DNA of 64,000 nucleotides. It comes from Isoetes taiwanensis (Eukaryota > Streptophyta > Lycopodiopsida > Isoetales > Isoetaceae). The stretch spans positions 206,533 through 270,532 of the forward strand of contig JAJEKV010000199.1 of assembly GCA_021234155.1 (NCBI GenBank), read 5' to 3'. A program made the translations under genes and the position numbers. Below are positions 10,980 through 22,583 of the stretch, piece by piece. How positions within the stretch are numbered: position 1 is the first letter of the stretch; every line of letters begins with the position of its first letter. The notes beneath the pieces are model-generated. The model had not been told where the DNA came from and searched no databases. It saw only the letters and a list, made by a program, of their open reading frames with translations.

Positions 10980-13900
10980 GCTTATGAGATCCCGGGCGTG
11001 ATTGAAGAGCTTGAGGAGGTTTTGGCCAAGGGCGTGGATCGGTGATCTATAAGAAAGCTTAGAGCGACCATGTCTTCAAGGGCGCGGGCGCCCAAGAAAT
11101 GTACCGACATTCCATGAGGAGACAAAGTCCGGAAGGCCAAAAGCACCGACCGCATTTGATTGCAAGCGGAAAAATGGACGCCACGATTTAAGGAGCTTAG
11201 CAAAATGCATTTGAGGGCAGCGAAAAACCGGCTTGAAGATGGACAAGGATCGTGAGGTGGAGGCATCGCAAGAAGGTGTTGAGACCATGAAGCGATCCGC
11301 GGGCTGCTGCCAACCACGCCATTAGCAATGTAGATCCAATTGGTGGTGTTGTCCGTGAGTGGCACCTTCTTCCCAATGTGAGCGAACAAAACGTGGATCC
11401 CAACCGAGATCCGGCCGAGATCCGGGAGGTGGTGTCCACCGCATGACCATCCATGACCTTGTCCAAAAAGGAAGGCGCCAATCGAAGTCAGGAACTCGGG
11501 CGCGGAGGTACGCCAGTGGGAAGCATAGGGAGAAGGGAACCATGCCCGCGGGGGGTTGCCGAAAGGTGCCCCCGAATCGACCGACAAGATTCGATCAAGA
11601 GCCCGACACCACCGATCCCAAAGAGAAGCAGAGTCGAGAGTTGACAGAGGGCTATCCCATCCCGTGGGGACCGCCTTGCTATCCAACGTAGCTTGTAATC
11701 GATTGTAAATCCGCCGAGGTGTCGATATAAATTTGTGCATAGGGAAGATCTTCTGGATGTCCTAGATACTTCCTAATTTGTTGCAGCGGGCTCCGCTGCC
11801 GAGGGATAAATGATTGGCAAGCCTGCATGTACCGATGAAGAGTTTGGGTCCGAGCAGATCCGCAAGATATGGATTGTTATCCCGAAGCACCCCCATTGCA
11901 CAAAGGGGTCACCCGAAAAGCCGGGCGCGGGCCCATTGCCAAAGTTTTCCGCGGTATCACCCGTGATAGAAATCATGAAAGATGTAAGCCATGGGCTGAA
12001 CCAATCAAGGTGAGAAAGTCCGATCGCAAGACAAAGGTATGAGATCAAAGACTACAAGGGCACAAAGACAACCCTTTGTCTTCAATGGAGAGTTCCGCCA
12101 AACCGGCAAGAAAAATCAAGATCGCTTTAGTGGAATATCCACAGGCCATCTACCGCGCCACTTTGAAAGGAAGAGGTGGCGCCGAAAGCAACCACCTAAT
12201 CATGATAGGTGAGGGAGCCGGAAGTCAACCGGCATTCCGGAAGAATTGCGCTCAAGGCCAAGTTTTGTTTGAGCCTCATCGCCAGATCAATAGCTTGCCG
12301 CAATGTTGTTCGAGATCACGGATCCGATTGTCCTTTTCGGTAGCAGCGCGGATCGGTCACGGACCCGCTCGAGAAGGATTGACTCGAGGAAGATTTCGGT
12401 GTATTGAGACGGGCTTAAAACGGCAATCTGGCCATCAAGTATTTTCCTTCGTAACCTCCGTAAGCTGATCTTGAAGAGAGGAGGAGAGAGGTCCGGTGGT
12501 AGAAAGCCGAGCCGGCCAAGGAGGCTTAATTTGAGCGCCCCGCTGAAAGATTTTGAACTTGAGTGCTGAAATTTTCACACAAGCTTCGAAAGTACAAGGC
12601 ATTGAGTTTTAGCAATATTCGGCCCTGGTACTCGTGGAGAGCGGCTTTGGACTTGTTGCAGCTCCAACAAAAGTCTGAATTTCGACCGAGCCGAGCTCAC
12701 GGGATCCGCGGAGTTGGCCGACTTGAGCTTGTGTACTTTTGAGATCCGCAGATGAGCCCTCGTAAGAGAGCTTCATGCTTGTCTTGAAGTTTGGCTTCCA
12801 AAGTTGCAACTTGGGCGGGGTTTGGCTTGAAGGTCTTGGTGTACCGCGATCGGAGGCCCGAGTGCCCGGAACCCCGCCATAAGAGCCGCCTTGGGATTCT
12901 TTTGTAACTTAAGAGCAAAGCAGCCTTGAGCATCCCGGCCGACATCATACAACAACCGACGAGGGTGTTGTGGTGGTGGATGGGGCTGTTGCCCGGGTTT
13001 GGGAGGTCTGGGGAAAAATGGTGTGAAGTGGATGGTGTAGCGAGGAAGAGACAAAGTGACATGAGTGTGACGGTGGTCATGACAGGGGAAGGCGTGATGT
13101 GCCAACTTGGTGAGTGATTGGAAGGGAGCCGAGTGGAATTATGAGAATTTGGTGGTGTGGGAGGAAGTAATGACTCGGATGAGGGCTTGAAAGTGCCCTC
13201 CCACGTAAACTTCGGGAATGGAAGTGGTACCCGGCGGTCCATTTCTTGGAGAAGACGATAGAACATCATTTGGGGCCAATCTATGTGGTGTTTGGAGGTG
13301 TAGCAAATGAGGACCAAGGTTATAGAAAGGCTTATTGATATGGGTGTTCTTGATAGAATACCCAAGGAATTTTCGCCACGTAAATTTAACAAAGGTCTCG
13401 CGGAGGCTTGTCGATATTGGTCGACGATGGACATTGGCATGATAAGAGGTGCACCAAACTCGTGACATCAATATCCCGTATAGCGTACCATGATACACAA
13501 GGAGTGTGCAAGGGAATATGAAATACCTCAGAAATCAAATGTTGAGTCAATGAAATAGTGGTGCCATCGACCACGCTGGTGTAACCTTGGCGGGCCGTTA
13601 ACGATATTGGCGATGAACCGCAGAATCGGGTCGATTTGGAGCCTAAGTTCCATTTGAGAGAATTCGAAGCCGGTGTCGCTCAAACGACGCCTTTATTGGG
13701 GCCAACAAGGGCTTCACGGAAAGTGGGCGCCAAGAAAGATACGGATGCAAAAGGGCCGGATCCTTGGGAGCAGAGCTTGAAGTGTAGAAAATCTTGGGGC
13801 CGCCATGGAATGATGTGCGGAACGAAGAGAGAGATGCCAAAGGCGGAAGACGAAAGTCGAAAGCACGGAGGACTAAGGCGCAGAGGAACGAAAAAGGTTT

Positions 13901-14700
13901 GTTTTAGGGCGCATAACCGAGGCTTAAGAGGTATGAAGAGTGCTAAACCGAACCGCTGGATGGTGCCGTGTCAAAAGATGCGAAGAAGGGGATTGAGAGG
14001 CAAAAATTTGGCTAAGTCCCAAAAACGTAAGGGAGAAGCAATGAACGGTGAGGATGAGACGGAAAGAAAGATCGGATGTGACAGATGGCAAAGGACACCC
14101 ATTAATGTTCGACGGGCGTGGAAAGAAGGAATGGCATTCAACGCCGGGTAACTCGGTGGGATATCATTAAAAGGAATGTGTCAAGGTACCATGGCTAGAT
14201 ATGCGCGGAGAATGATTCTCATTTTAGAAACAGCCTTGCATTGCAAAACACGCTGGCGCATTTGTGTGATTGGTCCACGCCGACAAGGAGTTCCTTAGTT
14301 GGCTATATAAGACTAACCGAGAGAAACGAAGGCATCCGATGGCGCCAAGATGGTCCGCCGGCTTGAACGAAGATTGCACAATGCCCACTAACCGGCCGAG
14401 TGGATCACTTGTAAGATGAATTGTTCGATCTCGCGGCCGCCACAACCGGGGGCATTCGTGATGGACGGTGGTGTGCCGGGATGGCTGAACATCCCGACCA
14501 AGACCAACGGATGGAGGTGGTTCTGCATCTTCGCTGGGATCCGAGAGGAAGAACCTCTACCATCTCCTCCTCAAGATCACCTGCCTCAGAACCCGGAGTA
14601 GAGGGTTTTTCCTGGGACTTAGTAAATAGGGCTCGAGCCCGTTTTGTATATAGGGCAGTGCCCATAGCGAAATAGCCGGTCAGCCTTCACATTTTGTAAA
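10980..14700 (-). pseudogene. Extra 3' region of element A with decayed additional ORF(s)
   Basis: Between the end of integrase and the 3' LTR lie ~3.7 kb that the usual gag-pol genes do not explain. On the minus strand there are long open pieces: 13574-13139 (two overlapping frames, with LISEVFHIPLHT and later FLGYSIKNTHINKPFYNLG), 13440-12697 (247 residues, ending in a charged segment ATLEAKLQDKHEALL), and 11740-10982 (252 residues). The first resembles the N-terminal part of plant 'putative transposon protein' domains carried by some gypsy elements, where a short 'I-x-E-x-L-x-I-P' motif opens the domain. In Athila-like elements an env-like ORF occupies this position, but no membrane segments or signal peptide are clear here. 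The product and function are unknown. Confidence 0.45.
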
Positions 14701-14799
14701 AAATCTCCACTATAATATAATCTACCGCCTTTCTAGTCACTTTGCGTGGTGTTTGCTTCTTGAACTCATCTCGCGGTGTTGATGTTCACTTTCGTGGTG

Positions 14800-15950
14800 A
14801 TGAAATGCTTTGAGACGAAAACCATTAACCAATGTAGGTAATGGAGTGCCATCTAACTCAGCTAGTTGGAAAAACGCTTTGGTCTAACCACTTGAACAAT
14901 TTGATAAGGGCCAAGCCAACTAAAACTTTGAGTTTGCCAGGAAAATTTTTGTACCGGAATCATAAAGAAGAACCAAATCGCCTTCTTGGAATGTTTTTGT
15001 CTTCAAACGCTTGTCATGTAAAGATTTTTGCAAATCGTTGTCCATGAAGGACACGAATATAAGCATCCTTCAAGTTCATCCAATCGCTCTAATTGATAGA
15101 CCCGTTCTTTGAGAGCGGTGTTTGGTGGATTATGAGCAAAGAGCCGGTTGAAAAACGGAGTGTTGGAAGGATATATTCAAATGGCATGAGAGCTTCGACC
15201 ATAAACCAATTTAAAAGGAGTGTGACCCGTGAAAGCAATCTTGAAACAAGTATTGTAGGCCCAAAGAACAAGAGGGAAGTTTTGTCCGCCAACTGTATGA
15301 AGCGCCACAAATTTTCTTGAGAATGGTGACCGAGTTTTGTTGGTGCTTTACGCCAACCCATTGCCTTGAGGATAGTAAGGTGTGCTCTTGTGATGATGTA
15401 TCGAGATAATCCACAAGCTCTTTGATAGTATGATTGATGAAATGAACACCACGGCCACCGACCAGCGGGGTAGAGGCGGTAGAATCGTGATGATTTGTTG
15501 ATAGAGGACTCTAGTCGCGGTTTGCAGCAAGTTGTTGTCCTGAAGTGCACAAGCTTCCGCCCATTTGGTGGCGTGGTCGCTGAGAACTGTGAATGTATCG
15601 CACGCAGTGTGCCTCGCAAGAGGATCTATAGGTCCCACAAAAGTCCATGCCCCATTTGGCCGAAGGGAAGTGGGCGCGGGCTTAACGGCTGGCCAAGGGA
15701 AGAGCCGCCACGGGTCGTGAAGCGCCCCACCCGCCGGGCAAGCGCCACACGGCGCGGGCGCATGGAGCATCTTTGAAGAGCGTGGGCCAATAATACCGGG
15801 CGAGAAGGATTTTGCGTCGCGTGGGTGTCACCATGAAAATGACCACCACCGGAGCCCTTGATGAGCTTTCTAACAATGTCCGAACTTCATGAGGTAGAAC
15901 ACACATGGAAAGGATGGTGTCTCATCTTTTGTAGAGATGTCCCAAGAAAC
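14800..15950 (-). pseudogene. Integrase region of element A
   Basis: Broken minus-strand frames give, in order: RKILLARYYWPTLFKDAP (zinc-binding region, around 15830-15770), GAWTFVGPIDPLARHT and FTVLSDHATKWAEA (catalytic core with its aspartates, around 15670-15550), and TPYYPQGNGLA just before the expected catalytic glutamate (around 15380). A C-terminal part across frames includes a PGKLKVL segment near 14930 and ends near 14800 without a chromodomain. Integrase inserts the cDNA into host DNA. Frame breaks make this copy inactive as read. Confidence 0.65.
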
Positions 15951-16096
15951 CATGGTGTAGTCACTTTAACCTCTTGAGAAATTGATGGCGCACGGATTGT
16001 CGCCAAGGTGAGAGAGCGCGCTCATCTTCTGGTGGAAGAGCACCCGCGTGAGGAGGTACTCACAAAAATCATGGAACCAATGTGGTGTTGCCGTGA

Positions 16097-16609
16097 CTAA
16101 AAAGAGTTGAGCATCGTGGAAGGCGCCCGAGACCCTCGTTGCGGGATCATCCGTGGATCGTGAAAGATAATCCGGAACAACATGAGATTTTGCCTTTTAT
16201 GAACGATTTCAAAAAGGAGCAAATTTGAGAAGAAGGACCCAACGAGCAATGCGCCCGTGGGCGTGGACTTGTTGATCAAATAGAGAAGTGCTTGGTGGTC
16301 CACAAAGAACTTGATTTGACTGCTAAAAGGTAATAATGACGGAAGCGTTGGACACGTAAAAATGAGACCCAAAGCTTCACGCCCGCGGGCGAGTAATAGT
16401 TGCGCCGCCAGTAATTGAGTTTTCTTTGGCGAAGCGATTTGGTTTATCAAGCAGCGATCATATTCTTGAGAAAGAACAGCTCCAATAGCAAACGCCGGAG
16501 ACATCGACATGAACGCGTGAAAGGGTTTGTCCCATTGAGGAGGAACAAGAACCGTGCTCGAGTAAGCAAAAGCTTCACAAATTGGAAAGCAAATTACCGG
16601 GAATTCCAA
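16097..16609 (-). pseudogene. RNase H region of element A
   Basis: A 170-residue open frame contains WDKPFHAFMSMS and AIGAVLSQEYD near its start, then IKFFVDHQALLYLINKS, the VDHQAL motif typical of the gypsy RNase H/tether region. This domain degrades the RNA of RNA-DNA hybrids during reverse transcription. It follows the reverse transcriptase directly on the minus strand, as in other gypsy elements. Confidence 0.65.
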
Positions 16610-17360
16610 GCCCAGTGGATTCTGCCACCCGTGAGTTTATGAATGGGATCCGCAATGGCCGCCACCCGTGTGTATGAAGGTGGAGTAATAATTGACCTTT
16701 CCGTGAAAGAGCGTGTCTCTTTGATATTGGCCGGTGCTTGAGCTTTGAGCACACAACTTATTTTGGCGGGATCGCTGGTGATTCCTCGCTTTGGTCGAAC
16801 AACATGGCCTAACGTAACACCGTGGTGACGAAAAAGGTGCATTTCGTGATTGAGACTAATGCCTGAGGACTCATCACATTTCGAAGACGAAGTTCCAATT
16901 TATCCAAATGGTCAGCCATGGAATCAGAGGCAGAGAAGTCATCTTGAAAAATTTGCAAGAAGGGATTTTCCTTCATGAAATCATGAAAACCGAGAGCATG
17001 ATGCGTTGAAATGTTGAAGGAGAGTTGGATAATCCAAAAGGAACCACCTTGTAGGCAAAAGTGCCGCACCCGGGTGGTGAAAGTGGTCTTGAGTTGATCA
17101 GATTCTTTGATGGAGATCTGATTGTAGCCAAAAAACCATCCATAAAGGAGTACATCTCATGTCCAGCCACTTCTTCCGAACTTGGTCCGGTGGAAGGGAA
17201 GTGGAAAATGATCACGCCCGCGGGCCCGATTGAGTTTCCCGATAGTCCACTACTGACGCGGATCTTACCATTGTGCTTAAGGGCAATGACGATGGGGCTC
17301 ACCCATTCGGAATGTTTGACCTCATAGATCAAACCTGCAAGGAAGGAGTTTGTCAATTTC
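16600..17360 (-). pseudogene. Reverse transcriptase region of element A
   Basis: The frame 17356-16973 begins IYEVKHSEWVSPIVIALKHN, continues KIRV, then MYSFMDGF, FAYKVVPFGLSNSPSTFQR and MLSVF. A second frame (17069-16809) has FLQIFQDDFSASDSMADHLD, whose Q-D-D replaces the usual Y/F-x-D-D catalytic motif, and relative B has the same. Direct comparison with B (24900-24212) shows the same protein with many small differences, often at CAG/CTG sites. Residues expected around DYRKLNQAT are scrambled in A. Confidence 0.75.
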
Positions 17361-17949
17361 CGCCTTTGACGCGATCACGGTAATTAGGGTTGAGTTGGGC
17401 GGGCATCGCTGCTACAATCGGTCGCGGCATCGATTTGGTAGGAATGGTAAGTTCCCCAAGCTTTTGTTGATTCCCCAAGATCTTTGTAACTCCAGCGAAA
17501 ATGTGTTTGAATTTTTGAACAGCTTTGACGGCCCCGTTAACGATAAGGAGCCTAAGATTGGCAAAGAATGCGGACAAAGTTGATTGTTGCCAACGCCCAC
17601 AATCTCAACCTCTCGAGTCTGGGAATATGGGGTATGACTTTAGTATCCCGGACAATGTGCGTGAGGTTGGAGCATAACCGGATGCGTGGCACTTTGCGTG
17701 GTGAAGAAGAGAGAGGTTGCTCGGGCCATCTAAAAAGCTGGTTGCTTCATGACAAGGCGTGTACATCGGGGAGTTGCAGGGAGTGTCAAGATTCAAAAGT
17801 GATCAACGCGTTGGATTCGATTGCAAGGAGCCGTAGGGGTCAAGCAAGGCAGCCATGTACCGTCCCCGATCAAGAGTCGGGCTCCCCAAGGATCAAAGAT
17901 ATTCTGGGTAGGATGACGAGGCGCACTCGCAGTGGAGCCCGAACTTGAT

Positions 17950-18430
17950 AAATATTTCGAGCTTCTTCGTAATCAAGGTCTCGTGGGAGAGAGAGGGTTC
18001 CGCATTGTCACCGTAAATGATCCCCGCCTGTTTGCAAGTCCATGGTGGCATTGAGATGACCATCGGTGATGACTAATCGGTCCGCGGGCCCAAGAATGGA
18101 TACTCTTTGCTGGGGAGAAAAGGTCTCGCTTACCAAGATTTCATAGTCACGGATCTTCGCCTTTCCACACTCCAAATTCCATGGGAAAGCGGAGATCACC
18201 TATGTTGATGTGAAGAATAGGTGTGACGCCTTTGAGGTCTCGTGGATGTGGCCATTAGCCAATTTGATGTCATATGGGGCACGAAAGAGTTGTGTGATGC
18301 CCATTTGTTTGCGGAGTTTATCCGTGATGAGATTGACCGCACTACCTCCATCGATTTGAACATGGTTGACTTGTTTGATTTCCCACCGTGGCATGGACCG
18401 TGGGTGTAGAGGTATGAGCCCCAACTAAAA
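17950..18430 (-). pseudogene. Aspartic protease region of element A
   Basis: The frame 18424-18200 reads VNHVQIDGGSAVNLITDKLR, where D-G-G-S is in the position of the catalytic D-S/T-G of retroviral-type proteases, followed by IKLANG. The protease releases the mature proteins from the polyprotein. The same region in B is at about 25960-25500. Frame breaks follow. Confidence 0.55.
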
Positions 18431-18449
18431 CAGTTGGGAGTGGTAATCG

Positions 18450-20700
18450 GTCCTTGAGAGCGTGACGTAGTTTTAAAATGGTTGCCAAGCTTAAAGGAAT
18501 TTTGATCTTGGCAAGCTCCTCTTGGAGTTCGAGAGGTACATGAGAAAAAGGATCCACTGGTTCCACTGGTGCGGAGGCGTGGGGGAAGCAAAGAACTTTG
18601 AGTAAGTCAACCCTACTGCAATATTGGGATATGTCCGAGAGCGGAGGTTGAGATGTTGAAGGTGTATCTTGTCTTTGTTGAGCTCTAGTGGTGGCATGAA
18701 CATTTGCCAATGTGCGGCCTTCAAAGCAAATTTTGCATGAGGTTCAAAATGCTTTGGCGAACTTTTGGGCATGACATGTGGCATGAGCTTTTCCAAGTCG
18801 CGCAAAGTGAACCTTTTTTCGGCCCCCATGAGGAATGGTGTCAACGCCAAAAAGGGGTTCGTGCCCTTCAATAATAGTCAAGGGACGTGATGCCTTGGTC
18901 TCAGTGAAACTAAACCAACCCAATTGACCTTGGATCGGGAGGATTAAGTGCCCGAAAAATTTCCTCTTGGGCTTGTTGATAAATTGAGGTTGATTTGCCG
19001 GAGCCGGGTTGATAGCGCGATTGCCGAGGCGCCTTGGTGGTTTCTAAGAACTGGTCACGGGCCTTGTTTGCCATTAGCGAGCCAGAGTTGGTAAAGGAGG
19101 CGACCGATGTGGTCCGATTTGTACCGTGAAATGCACTCCTGAACTTGTGGAAGTTGAGGACACGCCGTGGTGGCATGACCCCCATTCTTGACAAAGTGAT
19201 AACACCGGCTTTAGAAGGATCAAAAGGAGGACGTTGGTTGGATCCCCGTGGTTGGTCCTTGCCGATAGAGTTATGGGCTGCACCAAGAGGTGGTCACGTG
19301 CTGATAGTGCTTGTGTACGAGGTGTGGTTTGCACTTGATAAACCATTTTGTTGCGGAACGGTGTGGGATGAGCGCGAGTGCACTCTTCCGTGGCATGATT
19401 GCACATGTTGCATCGCTTGCAATGAGGCGGCCATTGGTGGAGTTTACCCATTGGCCAAATGGCCTTGATATTTGCAAATATGGCACCGTGATTTGATCGC
19501 TACTGGATTAGCGTGTTGAGGTCGAAACAGCCGTTTGTGGAACCATGACGGGTGGAATGAGCGGGGAGCTCTTGAAAGAGCCTCGGGAGGAAACATTGAC
19601 GGAGTGATTGACAAAGGTCGATAGCTTTGCTCCAAAGTTTTGGGACGGTATTCAGTCATGAGTCGAATAGCGGGAGGAAGTCCTTGGAGAAACCGGACCA
19701 AAATCGCTCGTGTGTAGGGTACTCCTTGAGCTTACTTAGCGAGAATGTGAAGTCGATCCGCATAAAATCCAGGCCGGAGACTCAGAGTGGGCTCTTGTTG
19801 AAGTTCATTGAGTTGCTTGAGATGAAGTTGATCATCATCCGTGGTCCCGTAATGAGACGTAAAAAGCAAAGGCGCATTCGGACCGGTCTTGTTTCCAATG
19901 GCTTTTGTTGGACATGAGCCATTGATGAGGAGAGCCACGCAGTTGTGGTGGAAAAGATGTGGAATTTCCCGGTTGAGGTTGCGGCGTGACCATTTAGGAC
20001 AGCTAGAGCCTCAAATTCTTCCATGTGGGCCGAAAGCACTTTGGTCTAACGGTTTGCCTTCGTGGTTGCCAAAGGTGGATAAGTCAGGCGAGTCCCAAAG
20101 GTAGATGAAAGTGTCGGGCCGGACAGAATGTAAAGATAGTGAGGATATTGAGGTTGAGGTGGATGTGGCATTGTGCCGACTTCGGACCCCCTCGATGAAG
20201 GGGTGATCATGGGTTGAGAAACCAAGCAGTCGAGCATTGGTTTTGAGATCCGTAAGGTTGTAAAATGTGAAGAGCAAAGGGGAAACGAGGGAAAGGATAT
20301 ATTCCCGGCAGGCTTAAAGGAGACATGTGGATAGCCGTGGCCCACCCGGGAGATGATGGTTAAGGAAGAGGCGATGGCCTCAAGAATGATGGATGTAGGC
20401 ATGTTCAGGGGTGAAAGTATTGTTGAGAAGGTTGGAGCCCGATAAGGCCCCGGATAGTGATGAGGAGACCGGAGGTTGTGAGCAATGTTTGCACGCTTTG
20501 GGCGGAACCGACGAGACTGACACGAGGGTGGGTGGCGCGACCGGAGCCCTAGACAGAAGATGGCCTCCCTCTATGTCATAAGCGCATCCATACATGTCAC
20601 GAGCAGTCCCCGACGCTGATGGCGCTCCAAGCGAGAGGCCGTTCGAGAAAGGAGTTCTTAAAGGGAAAAATTACGGATGCGGACATGGCGGATGTAAGAA
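18450..20700 (-). pseudogene. gag region of element A
   Basis: It starts near 20690 just inside the 5' LTR. Broken frames contain a capsid-like stretch with AHMEEFEALAVLNGHA (20039 downward) and FLQGLPPAIRLMTEYRP (19695 downward), then CHICKYQGHLANG and CKRCNMCNHATEECTRAH (19486-19380), a pair of zinc-knuckle-like cysteine/histidine clusters that bind nucleic acid. Downstream to 18450 is a linker toward the protease. The equivalent gag of B is better preserved. Confidence 0.65.
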
Positions 20701-20732
20701 AGTAGGATAAAATCGTAATCGCAGCCGGGCAG

Positions 20733-21307
20733 TGTTTGGGGTCCGGGTTCGAACTCGAAGATGCCTCTCCGTGAGGACCGTGGATCTACCGGTGGAGAGT
20801 CAGGGGGCTATGTCACGCTGGATTTCAACTGAAAAGAGAAGAAAAGAAGAGAACAGAGCAAATGAGAGAAAGATGATAAGCTTCCTTGATATCAATGATG
20901 AAAATACATGAGCTCGTGATAGAGAGAAAACCGAAAAGAGACAAGACTCAAAACTCATCTAAAAACTTATGAGCTAACTCTACTCATATATATAGTACAA
21001 ATGGCCTTGGGCCCCAATATAGACACTGATCGATCTCGGTGCGACTCCTTGAGGAGGCGATTTTGAGGAATGTTGGCGGGTGCCTCTTGAAGTGCCTAGA
21101 ATCATGGCCGAGCGGGCGGTGATCGGGTCATCACTTGTCCGAGCGGCGCCTCTTGTTGACAACCAAAGGCTTTGCGTGCGGTGATCTCTTTGTAGTCTTC
21201 TGCGGAGCCTTGGATGTCGACACCGTGGTTGGATCGAGGATCCTTGAGCTTGACTCGGTTCGTCAGATGCATGAATAGTCCCCGTACGGGGAGGCACGGG
21301 ACTAACA
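20733..21307 (-). repeat. 5' LTR of element A with TATA box
   Basis: It begins (minus orientation) TGTTAGTCCC and ends CCCAAACA, so TG...CA. It is 575 bp and similar to 10299-10862. On the minus strand a TATATATA box lies near 20985-20993 (plus-strand CATATATATAG), which fits the core promoter of the LTR driving minus-strand transcription. The right target duplication ATCAC follows at 21308-21312. Confidence 0.85.
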
Positions 21308-21312
21308 ATCAC
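21308..21312. repeat. Target-site duplication ATCAC of element A (right copy)
   Basis: It is an exact match to 10294-10298. Confidence 0.75.
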
Positions 21313-21353
21313 ATTTTAGTTTTATTGATAACCTCGTGAATTGCTAGAGAATG

Positions 21354-21647
21354 CTAATCCACATGCGGCCTGGCGTCCTCAAATAGCAGGTAAGTCTCTA
21401 CTAACTGCATTGACTCTCGATTGGTGAAAATTTCATACCTTTCGGATCTTCCAAGTTTTTGAGGTTTGATCTCGATTATTGAGAGGTTAGCATCCTTCAT
21501 GTGAAGTTCACCTTGCAATTCATCCCTTCTTGATCTTTGTGTTTGGATTGATCTTCTGAAACTTGCCATTTTCTTTTTTTGCATAGGTCTCAAGCATAAT
21601 ACTTGTTTCAAGCTCGTAATGTCTTTCTCTAACTCGGAGTTACGCAA
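21354..21647 (-). other. Coiled-coil-like open frame, unknown
   Basis: A 97-residue frame rich in E, K, R and L (ELEKDITSLKQVL, then RRDELQGELHMKDANL) looks like part of a coiled-coil protein or a coiled-coil exon. It lies just outside element A on the same strand as the possible coding region at 9430-10293, which was its neighbour before A inserted. No family is recognised, and it may be chance or part of another decayed element. Confidence 0.25.
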
Positions 21648-21649
21648 AA

Positions 21650-22583
21650 GATTTTTGAGTTCTAATTCCTTTTCATTTGCTCACTATTATTGTTTTATAC
21701 GCCACATTACCACTTAAAGCCTGGTTTGAGAGATCCCTCACGCCAATGTGACAAGGATATTCAACTCCAATGCACAAGTTTCTCTCTCACTAGAAATTCG
21801 GTGATCTCATTCTCGATCGGAGTTCTACATTACGTAAAATTTTTGTGTTCGGAATGAAAGATTCTCTTGCCAACTTTTTTCCTCTTCAACTTCTCTGAGT
21901 CTTCTTCTTCTCAGATTATTTTTTGGTTCCAATGTTTGGGGCTTCCTACACCTCCCTGTATTTCATAATTTGAGCTCAATGAGTGTGCCCAATTTACCTT
22001 GTGCTTTTTAGGATTTCTTTGTGCGGATATGCAATTTTCCCATGCAAAAGCATAGGCTATCGTTTTTCGACCTCATTGTTGCATAATCCCTCACTTTGAT
22101 AAAGCTTTTTTTTTATCAATGTTTGTAATTCTTCTTTCGGATGTGGGTACATGCAAAGATTTTTTATACCTCACCGGAATTTATCTCTTCTCTCCAAACC
22201 GATAGCCAATTTCGGTGGTGATTTTTTCTCCAAATATTTCATTTTAGGGCGGAATTAGACCATCATCCAGACAATCCATGCATTTCAAAATCTTCTCATC
22301 ATTACCGCCGCCCATTTCGATGCAAAGAATTTGGCTTTCGGTATGGCTATGGCGCGAAAAATTAGATCTAAAAGCTATGGCTATGGTAGCGACAAAGTTA
22401 TAGCTAGCGCTTATGGCTATGGCGCACGGTTATGGCGGCGAAAGCCGCCATTAAATCGTGACACAAGGCCGGCCGGGACCCAAGTGCTTTAGGTGCCGGT
22501 GTCTTTGTCGCGTTTTTGATCACCGATTATAGAATTTACACCCGCACCCCTTTACGCTCAATCAAAAATACTTTATATTTCGG
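21650..22583. other. No gene seen; GCTATGGC-rich patch near its end
   Basis: No supported coding region is visible. At about 22330-22450 short units such as GCTATGGCTATGG, TATAGCTAGCG and TTATGGCTATGGC recur in varied order before the copia fragment begins. Confidence 0.4.

Larger units (their letters stand above)
10299..21307 (-). mobile_element. Element A: long Ty3/gypsy LTR retrotransposon with target duplication
   Basis: Two similar ends bracket this 11-kb unit: 10299-10862 and 20733-21307. The sequence ATCAC lies immediately outside each end (10294-10298 and 21308-21312), a perfect 5-bp target duplication. In minus-strand order the interior holds gag with zinc knuckles, aspartic protease, reverse transcriptase, RNase H and integrase, which is the gypsy order. 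A further ~3.9 kb precedes the 3' LTR. There is no chromodomain after integrase. A primer site related to tRNA-Asp (seen better in relative B) and a long 3' region suggest the Athila/Tat side of plant gypsy elements; this placement is inference. Many frame breaks interrupt the protein, some of which may be sequencing errors. Confidence 0.85.

Noticed and set aside
11359-11691. 110-residue plus-strand open frame, rich in R, P and G
   Set aside because: It is the reverse-strand shadow of the GC-rich extra region of element A and has no domain.
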